Assembly: GCA_000434295.1 (NCBI GenBank)
Contig: HF994923.1
Location: forward strand, 1-46,652
Length of the DNA stretch: 46,652 nt
Direction of reading: 5' to 3'
DNA from: Acetobacter sp. CAG:977
GTDB lineage: Bacteria > Pseudomonadota > Alphaproteobacteria > CAAGCB01 > CAG-977
Part shown: piece by piece, positions 40,276-46,652 of the stretch
How the letters are laid out: each line of letters starts with the position of its first letter
How positions within the stretch are numbered: position 1 is the stretch's first letter
Made by a program: the position numbers and the translations under genes
Notes under the pieces: model-generated
Database searches by the model: none
What the model was told of the DNA's origin: nothing
Seen by the model: only the letters and a program-made list of their open reading frames with translations

Positions 40276-40932
40276 ATGAAAATCCCTCCCGAATTCCCGA
40301 CTCTTCATATTTTGCAGCATCCGCTGATCCAACATAAGCTGACGCTGATGCGCGACGTAACGACGTCGACTCGGACGTTCAGAGAATTGCTGAAAGAAAT
40401 TGCTTTGCTGATGGGATACGAAGTAACGCGCACGTTGCCCCTGACGTACGAAGAAATCGAAACGCCCCTGTGCAAGATGAAAGCTCCCGTCATTGCGGGC
40501 AAAAAACTGGCCGTCGTGCCGATCCTAAGGGCGGGAATCGGAATGGCCGACGGATTATTGCAGCTGGTGCCGTCCGCACGCGTCGGACATATCGGGCTGT
40601 ATCGCGATCCGGAAACGCTTAAACCCGTCGAATATTTGGTTAAGCTGCCGCCCGTCGACGACCGCCTGTTCATTTTGGTCGATCCCATGCTGGCGACGGG
40701 AAATTCCGCCAATGCCGCCGTTGATGCGTTGACCAAGCGCGGCGTCTCCGAAGATAAAATCATCTTTTTGGCTTTGGTCGCCGCCCCCGAAGGCGTCAAA
40801 GTCTTTTCAGAAGCCCATCCGAAAGTCCCCATCTATGTCGCAACATTGGACGATCACCTGAACGAACATGCGTATATCGTTCCGGGATTGGGCGATGCGG
40901 GCGATCGTTTATTCGGTACAAAAACCAGATAA
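40276..40932 (+). CDS. upp: Uracil phosphoribosyltransferase
   Basis: A 218-residue UPRTase (uracil + PRPP to UMP). The PRPP loop is LVDPMLATGNSANAA, and the C-terminal uracil-binding block YIVPGLGDAGDRLFGT is intact. The frame is open from 40168, and ATGs exist at 40270 and 40276; AGG within TGAGGT (40263–40268) is too close to the first and 8 bases from the second, so 40276 is chosen. Family proteins begin near this point (about 208 aa in E. coli). It uses uracil released by the divergent nucleoside operon. Confidence 0.95.
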   Translation: MKIPPEFPTLHILQHPLIQHKLTLMRDVTTSTRTFRELLKEIALLMGYEVTRTLPLTYEEIETPLCKMKAPVIAGKKLAVVPILRAGIGMADGLLQLVPSARVGHIGLYRDPETLKPVEYLVKLPPVDDRLFILVDPMLATGNSANAAVDALTKRGVSEDKIIFLALVAAPEGVKVFSEAHPKVPIYVATLDDHLNEHAYIVPGLGDAGDRLFGTKTR

Positions 40933-40980
40933 GTTTGTTATACTTGTGTTTGTCGGTTTGTCTTTGCGGAGGTTTGGTGC

Positions 40981-43900
40981 GTGAAAAAAACGCTGATTAT
41001 CCTGTTTGTTGTTTTGGCTTTGTTGGGCGGCGTCGCTTATTTCGTCCTGCCGACGACAATTAACTGGGGCGACTATATACAGGAAGTCTCTGCCGCCGTG
41101 AAAAAATCAACGGGGCGTTCTTTGGTCGTTCAGGGAACTCCCGTCTTTACGATGCGCCCCGTCCCCGTTTTAAAAATCGGAAAGCTGACAATGACAAACG
41201 CCGCCGGCGCGTCCATGCCGAACATGATGACGGCAGAAGGCGCCGAAATTCAATTCGATGCCGGCGCGTTGTTCCGCAGGCAGACCAAAATTAAAAAAAT
41301 TACGCTTTTCTCGCCGAAATTCTTCGTCGAAGATTTGCAGGACGGAACGCCGAACTGGCAACCGTCTTTTTTGCTTCGCGCTCCCTCGGGAAAAGGTGTC
41401 GGCTTTGAAAGTCTGCTGGTTAAAAACGGTTCGGCATTCGTCAGGGCGGATAAATATTCCGAACCGCAAACTTGGAATAACATCAATGCCGAAGTCTTTG
41501 CCGATACGATGCAAGGTCCTTTCTTTTTGGAAGGAAACCTGTCCGCGCTGTCAACGACGTTCGGCTTTTCAATGAAAATCGAAAAGATCGAACCGGGTAA
41601 GTCGCCGGAATTTAATCTGCGGCTGTTAAATGCGCCCGCCGAAGCGACTTTTTCCTTTTCGGGCGGTTACGGCGCCAAAGACGGCGACAAAGATGCTTTG
41701 GAAGGAAACGTCAATTTTGAAATCAGAAAAACCGCTCAAGCCGCAAAAATCCTCTTTCCTGACGCCAAAGCGTTGCCGGCGGATTTGTTCCGGCCGCTGG
41801 TCGGTAATCTGACGGTAAAAAGCAAATCGTCCGAACGCTTGACCGAGCTTAGCGAAGTTTTGTTTAAATTCGGGACGTCTTCGGCAACGGGTAAAGTCGA
41901 AATTAAAAGATTAAGCCCCGAAGAAAAAGCCGCCAGAGAAACTGCGGCTCCCGCCGGCGAAGAAGAGGAAGACGAAGAAGAAATCTTCCTGATTGATCCC
42001 GACCGCCCCAACGAACGTTTTTCTTTAAAAGGATTGCCTGAAAAATTAAACATCCATGAAAACGCTTTGCCGAAAATCATCAAAGGCGAGTTTTTGTTTT
42101 CTCAGTTTGCCGCAGACCCCTTGGCGAAAAATGCCGCTGCTTTGATTGATTTCATTTCGGAAACGGGCGAAAAGTCTTCTTCGGACGACGAATTCGACAT
42201 TAAAGTGGCTTTTGATACCGCCGAATTGCACGGCGATTTGATTCGCCAGATGAAAATGACTTTTTCCGAAGATGCAAAAGGAATCAAAATTTCCGATATT
42301 CAGGCATCTTTGCCCGGAAATGCCGATATTGCTGGAAATATCGTCCTGGATATGTCGGGCAGACAGCCCGTATTTGACGGAGAAGGGAGAATCGAAGCCG
42401 ATAACGTCGGAGCTTTGTTAAAGTGGGCCGGATTGAAAGTTCCCGAAGAAATCCCGCAAAATTTATTGCGTACTTTTTTGATGTCCGCGAAATTTAAGGC
42501 TGCCAAAAACGGTGCCGTCATCGAAAATGCGGATATTTCGCTGGATCAGATGAAAATAAAAGGCGCTCTCAGTCTGCGTACGGTCGGGCGCAAAGCCGTC
42601 GCCGTTACGGCAGATGCCAACGAATTGAATTTTGATGCGTATTTTCCGAAATCCCGTGAAGAAGCTTTAAAAAAACACGAAGAATTCTTTTCTCAAAATT
42701 TGTCGTTTCCTCAAAAAATCCGCCGCATCTTCGATAAGTTGGCTTTTGTGAACGATACGGATATCGTCCTTAATTTAAAATCCGGTCAGTTCTCTTGGGG
42801 GAACGTCAAGGCTGATTCCGTCGAAGCCGATTTGTCGGCTTCCCGCGGATATATGCAAATTAAAAATTTCGCCGTTAAAAATTTCGCGTCGGCTTCCTTT
42901 GATATCTCGGGCGGCGCTTCCGGATTCGGCGGAACGCCTTTGTTTAAAAATTTGCGCATCGGCTTTGATACAAAACGTTTGAACGATTTTATGAAAGCGG
43001 TCGGAATTTCTCTGCCAAAAGAAATTACCCGTTCGGATACGTTGAATATCAGTGCGGAAACAGACGGGACGCTTGATGCGTTTGATTTCGGCGCAGATGC
43101 AAAAATGGGCGAATTCAACGCCGTTGCAACAGGGTCTGTCGAAAACGTCCTGAGCGATCCGGATTATACGATGCAACTAAGTCTGAAACACGAAAATTTA
43201 AGAAATTTTGCCCGCCTCTTTACCGATAAATACCGTCCGGCATTGGCAAATCCCGGCGTGTTTTCCGGAACCGTTCATGTCGTTAAAAACGGAAATGTCT
43301 GGCAGCTCTCCGATATTGATTTCAATATCGGCGAAAACGGACTTTCCGGATCCGCCAGATATGACGCAAATGCAAAAATGCCGAAACTGTCGGCGGTACT
43401 TGCATCAGGTCGCTTGGAGCCGTTTTCTTTTCTGCCGCGTCTGAATTTTTTGGATCCCGCCGACGTGGATATGTCGACAACGACGACTGCAGAAGGCAGC
43501 AAAGAAAAACAGGGATTTAACCTTTTCTCTTCTTTGATGAAAAAACGAGACTTTCAAAAAAATCAGCTCGATTTTTCTTTTTTGGGAAATTATGAAGCCG
43601 ATATCCAGCTCAAAGCCGAAACGCTGGTCTTTGATAAACTGGTGCTGAACGATGTTGATTTGGGGCTGAACCTGACCCCCGCAGATGTGAAGTTGGATAT
43701 TCGCCACGCCTTGTGGGAAGGGGCAAATGTCGTTTCCATCGCAACGTTCAAAATTGAACCCGATAAATCGCCGTCGGTCGTTTGGCGCACGCGTTTGGCT
43801 GATTTGCCCGCCGTCTCAAAGGCATTCGGTTCCAAAGGATTGGATTTGTCTTATCAGAAAATGACGATAGATATTAATCTGTCTTCTCAGGGAAAGACGG

Positions 43901-45294
43901 CAAACGATATGGTTAATGCACTGTTGGGCGGCGGCAGAATTTCATTTTCAAATCCTGTGCTCGAAGGCGTTGATTTCGCCGGAATGGAAAATGCGCTGTC
44001 CGCACGGGGACAAGCCGCCCGCGATGCTTTGCTGAATTCCGCAAAGACCGGAAAAACGCTTTTGTCTGAGCTTTATGCTCCTTACCGTGTTGCTGACGGC
44101 GAAATAAAATTCGATCCGATAACGGTAACGTATAACCAAAATACGTCTAAAAGCAGCAATCTGTCCTACGATTATAAAAAAAGACGCTTAAATTACATGA
44201 TCGGAATTAATTTAACGTCTCCGTCCATGTTGGATGTCGTTCGGGAGAGAATGCCCGAATTTGAAGTGCGCGGCGTCGGCGAAATCGGTGCGGTGGCCGT
44301 ATCGGACAACGCCTCCGAACTTGCAAAGACGATGGCTGATATTGAAGAAGAAGCCGAAGCTCAGCGTAAAGCAGAAGAAGAACGGCGGGTAAAAGAAGAA
44401 GAAGAACGCCAAAAAAATATTCAGAACGAGCTGTCGGAAGAATATTCCAGACTGGAAAACGAACTGGGCATCAGGATAGATGATCTGAAATTAAAGATTG
44501 ACAGCCTGAAACCTTACGACGGAAAAGTCTATTCCGTTCAAAAGTATTTAATTCCGTTGAGAAACGTTTTGAAATCTTGGAATAAATTCTTAGATGACGT
44601 CAAAGCGGAAAAAGAGGCTCCGAAAACGCAGGAAGCCTTGGATAAGAGACGTTTAAGCCTACAGGAAGACGTTCTGTCGAAGCTGCCGGAAACCGAACAA
44701 GTGTATTTTTCGGCTCAGCTGGAAGGTGCGAGGGGCTTGATTGAAAATCGTCAGATTCAGGCACGGAAATGGTTGGAACAAGCCGCGAAAATAAAGGCGT
44801 CTTATCCCGAAGAAAAGGAAATTGCTTCTGCTGCCGACCTGATTTCTCAAGAAATAAAGAAATTGGACGATTTCGTGGTACAAGCCGAAAAAACGGAAGA
44901 TTATCATCCCTTGACGCTGATGATCGCGGATGCGGATGCTGTTTTTGAAAAAATTAAAAAGTCTTTTGAATCGGCGGAACAGGCGGCTAAAAAGAAGGCC
45001 GAAGAAATAAAAGCAAAAGAAGAAGCAAAACGCAAGGCGGAAGAGGAACGTAAAAAAGCCGAAGAAGCCGCAAAGAAAGCCCAAGAGGAAGCAAAGCGCA
45101 AAGCCGAAGAAGAACGCAGCCGGACAATCTTCAGAACCGACGGCATCCGTTCTTCGTCAAATGATATCGAACGGGATGAAAATAAATCCGATAAAAAGCC
45201 GACGTTTAAGTTAATCCCCGAAACGCAACCTGCCGACAACAGGGGAGACGAGGTTCAAAAAACAAAGAAAACCGTGATTATCCGCAGACGCTGA
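40981..45294 (+). CDS. Very large AsmA family protein with coiled-coil tail
   Basis: A 1437-residue envelope protein. One N-terminal membrane anchor (about residues 4–22), then the AsmA signature (STGRSLVVQGTPVFTMRPVP), a long beta-rich region with an acidic insert (EEEEDEEEIF, about 326–335), and an AsmA C-terminal domain (about 930–1115; GGGRISFSNPVLEGVDF). Unusually, ~320 more residues follow: a charged helix from about 1120, a helical segment to about 1330, and a Lys/Glu/Ala-rich coiled coil (about 1335–1380) resembling the TolA stalk, ending in TVIIRRR. Start is GTG at 40981 after GGAGG (40968–40972). It lies 48 bases after upp. Confidence 0.9.
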   Translation: MKKTLIILFVVLALLGGVAYFVLPTTINWGDYIQEVSAAVKKSTGRSLVVQGTPVFTMRPVPVLKIGKLTMTNAAGASMPNMMTAEGAEIQFDAGALFRRQTKIKKITLFSPKFFVEDLQDGTPNWQPSFLLRAPSGKGVGFESLLVKNGSAFVRADKYSEPQTWNNINAEVFADTMQGPFFLEGNLSALSTTFGFSMKIEKIEPGKSPEFNLRLLNAPAEATFSFSGGYGAKDGDKDALEGNVNFEIRKTAQAAKILFPDAKALPADLFRPLVGNLTVKSKSSERLTELSEVLFKFGTSSATGKVEIKRLSPEEKAARETAAPAGEEEEDEEEIFLIDPDRPNERFSLKGLPEKLNIHENALPKIIKGEFLFSQFAADPLAKNAAALIDFISETGEKSSSDDEFDIKVAFDTAELHGDLIRQMKMTFSEDAKGIKISDIQASLPGNADIAGNIVLDMSGRQPVFDGEGRIEADNVGALLKWAGLKVPEEIPQNLLRTFLMSAKFKAAKNGAVIENADISLDQMKIKGALSLRTVGRKAVAVTADANELNFDAYFPKSREEALKKHEEFFSQNLSFPQKIRRIFDKLAFVNDTDIVLNLKSGQFSWGNVKADSVEADLSASRGYMQIKNFAVKNFASASFDISGGASGFGGTPLFKNLRIGFDTKRLNDFMKAVGISLPKEITRSDTLNISAETDGTLDAFDFGADAKMGEFNAVATGSVENVLSDPDYTMQLSLKHENLRNFARLFTDKYRPALANPGVFSGTVHVVKNGNVWQLSDIDFNIGENGLSGSARYDANAKMPKLSAVLASGRLEPFSFLPRLNFLDPADVDMSTTTTAEGSKEKQGFNLFSSLMKKRDFQKNQLDFSFLGNYEADIQLKAETLVFDKLVLNDVDLGLNLTPADVKLDIRHALWEGANVVSIATFKIEPDKSPSVVWRTRLADLPAVSKAFGSKGLDLSYQKMTIDINLSSQGKTANDMVNALLGGGRISFSNPVLEGVDFAGMENALSARGQAARDALLNSAKTGKTLLSELYAPYRVADGEIKFDPITVTYNQNTSKSSNLSYDYKKRRLNYMIGINLTSPSMLDVVRERMPEFEVRGVGEIGAVAVSDNASELAKTMADIEEEAEAQRKAEEERRVKEEEERQKNIQNELSEEYSRLENELGIRIDDLKLKIDSLKPYDGKVYSVQKYLIPLRNVLKSWNKFLDDVKAEKEAPKTQEALDKRRLSLQEDVLSKLPETEQVYFSAQLEGARGLIENRQIQARKWLEQAAKIKASYPEEKEIASAADLISQEIKKLDDFVVQAEKTEDYHPLTLMIADADAVFEKIKKSFESAEQAAKKKAEEIKAKEEAKRKAEEERKKAEEAAKKAQEEAKRKAEEERSRTIFRTDGIRSSSNDIERDENKSDKKPTFKLIPETQPADNRGDEVQKTKKTVIIRRR

Positions 45295-45320
45295 TAAATC
45301 AATCAGCTTTTGCGGATAAT
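45277..45320. repeat. Inverted repeat spanning the convergent gene ends
   Basis: ATTATCCGCA (45277–45286) pairs with TGCGGATAAT (45311–45320), and inside it GCTGAT (45290–45295) pairs with ATCAGC (45302–45307) around a six-base loop. The dyad covers the last codons and stops of both the AsmA-like gene (+) and mnmA (-). Transcripts from both strands would end in the same hairpin. No T-run follows on either side, so it is not a typical intrinsic terminator. Confidence 0.75.
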
Positions 45321-46379
45321 GCCGCCTCCGACGACTGTGTCGCCTCTGTAAAGGACGACGGATTGACCGGGAGTAACGGCTTTTTGCGGTTCATCAAAAC
45401 TCAGCGTCAGTATATTATCGCTTATTTCCGAAACGCTGACCGTCTTAGGCGGTTGGGAAGAACGCAGTTTCGCCGTTAAGGTTTCGCCTGCAAACGGCGG
45501 CGTTGCAATCCAATTTAAAGAATCCGCCGAACAGGTTTTCTTTAATGTTTGGGCTTCGGGCGCAACGATGACTTCGTTTTTTTGGGCGTCAACGCCGATA
45601 ACGTATAAAGGTTCGCTGTAAGCGATACCCAATCCTTTGCGTTGCCCGACGGTATAATTCCAAAAGCCGTGATGTTTACCAAGTATTGTTCCGTCAATCA
45701 GGACGATTTTTCCTTCGCGGGGAGGCGCATTTAACAAATCGGCATAGTCACCCGAATAAAAATCCTGACTGTCGGGTTTGTCGTGAACCGCCAAACCGTA
45801 ACGTTCCGCCATGGCTCGAACCTGCGACTTCATCAGGTTCCCCAGCGGGAAAAGAGTGCGGGAAATCTGCGTCGGCGTTAAGCGGTATAAAAAATAGCTT
45901 TGGTCTTTTTTGGGATCAATTCCCGTTTTTAAAACGGTTTTTCCCGATTCCTGAACCGTTCGCGCATAATGCCCCGTTGCGAAATAATCAAAATCGATTC
46001 CTTTGTTTAAAGCGGCTTCGGTTAAGACGCCGAACTTCATAAAATGGTTGCATCTGACGCACGGGTTTGGCGTCCGACCTGCCATATATTCCGAACGAAA
46101 ATAATCAAGGACGTATGTTTTGTATTCCTGCGAACAATCAAAAGCATAATACGGAATGTCGATTTGGCGGCAGATTTCACGCGCCGTTTCGATGACTTTT
46201 TCTTTGTCGCAGTCATAGCAGCCGTGCCCCGTTAAAGAGCTCATCCCGTTTTGGCGGTTATGAATCGCCATGGTTACGCCGGTAACGTTATAGCCTTGTT
46301 CTTTTAAAAGCAGAGCGGCAAGAGAAGAATCGACGCCGCCGCTCATGCCGACGATGACGTTTTTTTTCGTTTTTGACAT
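45303..46379 (-). CDS. mnmA: tRNA-specific 2-thiouridylase MnmA, atypical second active-site residue
   Basis: A 358-residue enzyme that adds sulfur to U34 of tRNA-Lys, -Glu and -Gln. The ATP-binding loop GMSGGVDSS (11–19), GRTPNPCVRCN (101–111; Cys107 and Cys110), TGHYAR (135–140) and KKDQSYFLYRL are typical. At the position of the second catalytic cysteine (Cys199 in E. coli, normally in S-x-x-I-C-F-I) the sequence reads SQDFYSGDY, with Tyr208 in place of Cys. An extra CxxC (Cys54, Cys57) is present. Whether thiolation works in the usual way is open. It is convergent with the AsmA-like gene. Confidence 0.92.
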   Translation of the reverse strand: MSKTKKNVIVGMSGGVDSSLAALLLKEQGYNVTGVTMAIHNRQNGMSSLTGHGCYDCDKEKVIETAREICRQIDIPYYAFDCSQEYKTYVLDYFRSEYMAGRTPNPCVRCNHFMKFGVLTEAALNKGIDFDYFATGHYARTVQESGKTVLKTGIDPKKDQSYFLYRLTPTQISRTLFPLGNLMKSQVRAMAERYGLAVHDKPDSQDFYSGDYADLLNAPPREGKIVLIDGTILGKHHGFWNYTVGQRKGLGIAYSEPLYVIGVDAQKNEVIVAPEAQTLKKTCSADSLNWIATPPFAGETLTAKLRSSQPPKTVSVSEISDNILTLSFDEPQKAVTPGQSVVLYRGDTVVGGGIIRKS

Positions 46380-46536
46380 ATATACAGCCTTTGTTAAAAG
46401 ACGCCTCTTTCGTTTTTATATACCAAACTTTCCGAAAAATCGGAAAAAAGAGTTCTCAAACGAAACGATTTTTAGTAACGTCTTATCTTCTTGTGTATAT
46501 AATTTCGTTAAAGGGAAGAACGAAGGGATGTCTTTT
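46380..46536. promoter_or_regulatory. Divergent control region mnmA / lipoprotein gene
   Basis: It contains a 7-bp inverted repeat TTTCCGA/TCGGAAA (46429–46435 with 46440–46446, loop AAAA) and, on the plus strand, a perfect TATAAT at 46498–46503 without a good -35. On the minus strand TATAAA-like sequence near 46413–46420 could serve mnmA. Assignments are tentative. Confidence 0.35.
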
Positions 46537-46652
46537 ATGAAACGCGTAACGAGATGTTTAATGTCGGCTTTTATTGCGGTTTCTTTTTTGTCGGGGTGTG
46601 CCTCTTCTCAGCCGGTTTCCGAAGAAGAAAGCCAAACAGCCGAAGTTCAGAC
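46537..46652 (+). CDS. Lipoprotein, N-terminal fragment (cut by window end)
   Basis: The first 38 codons are seen: M-K-R-V-T-R-C-L-M-S-A-F-I-A-V-S-F-L-S-G-C, a type II signal peptide with lipobox L-S-G-C, so the mature protein would be lipid-anchored at Cys21. The mature part begins ASSQPVSEEESQTAE, an acidic linker. AAGGGA (46523–46528) lies 8 bases before the ATG at 46537; an in-frame ATG at 46528 is possible. The rest of the protein is outside the window, so no function can be assigned. Confidence 0.75.
   Translation, partial: MKRVTRCLMSAFIAVSFLSGCASSQPVSEEESQTAEVQ

Noticed and set aside
44659..45084. Minus-strand frame rich in Phe/Leu, looking like a membrane protein
   Set aside because: It is the reverse of the Lys/Glu/Ala coiled-coil codons of the AsmA-like gene, which gives artificial hydrophobicity.
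44340..45120. Tandem DNA repeat or CRISPR-like array
   Set aside because: The repetition is of GAA/AAA/GCC codons encoding a coiled coil; there are no constant repeats with unique spacers.
1..46652. Insertion sequences, prophage or integrative element
   Set aside because: No transposase, integrase, terminase or direct-repeat borders were found; gene content is chromosomal housekeeping throughout.

Overview
This window is a contiguous piece of a bacterial chromosome, most likely from an alphaproteobacterium of moderate GC content. The evidence is the gene order tuf–S10–spc–secY–adk–rpsM–rpsK–rpoA–rplQ (adk inside the cluster, no rpmJ after secY, no rpsD before rpoA), an ATP12-family F1-ATPase assembly chaperone, long S5 and L3 proteins, and an ATase/PII/glutamine synthetase set. 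The tRNA-His has an encoded G-1 and C73, which argues against the Rhizobiales/Rhodobacterales/Caulobacterales group and fits a deeper or Rhodospirillales-like lineage. Naming a genus would be a guess.

Region 1 (1–14.3 kb, all +): the last codons of tuf, then the S10 operon (rpsJ–rpsQ), the spc operon (rplN–secY–adk) and the alpha operon (rpsM, rpsK, rpoA, rplQ). Most genes touch or overlap. The exceptions are a few gaps that hold hairpins: rpmD/rplO, rplO/secY, adk/rpsM (a true terminator plus a new promoter and a structured leader), rpsK/rpoA and rpoA/rplQ. Region 2 (14.3–16.6 kb, +): three small genes of unknown function, each bounded by its own terminator. Two are tandem paralogues with hydrophobic cores and a shared C-terminal motif. 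A 307-base gap with RNA-like secondary structure follows.

Region 3 (16.6–23.7 kb): a compact run rarA–rluC-type synthase–asmA-like–ATP12–acylphosphatase, then tRNA-Leu(GAG), an orphan receiver/Hpt phosphorelay pair, and tRNA-His(GTG) on the minus strand. Region 4 (23.8–34.2 kb): nitrogen assimilation genes glnB and glnA, a BepA-like M48 protease overlapping glnA, a DsbA/ScsC-like periplasmic thiol protein, a large YhdP/AsmA-like protein on the minus strand and, divergent from it, glnE.

Region 5 (34.1–40.1 kb, minus): a nucleoside catabolism operon cdd–punA–deoC–deoA–deoB. After a terminator it is followed by a second deoA-like gene whose phosphate-binding loop has been replaced. Region 6 (40.2–46.65 kb): upp and a 1437-residue AsmA-like protein with a coiled-coil tail (+), mnmA on the minus strand, and the start of a lipoprotein gene cut by the window edge.

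Functionally the window is mostly housekeeping: translation, protein export, envelope lipid/outer-membrane maintenance (three AsmA-superfamily proteins, BepA, DsbA-like), GS control by PII and adenylylation, and nucleoside salvage. No mobile elements, phage genes or CRISPR arrays were seen. The least explained parts are the degenerate thymidine phosphorylase, the tandem hydrophobic paralogues, the structured gap at 16.3–16.5 kb, the MnmA lacking its usual second catalytic cysteine, and the terminator-like hairpins inside the ribosomal operon.
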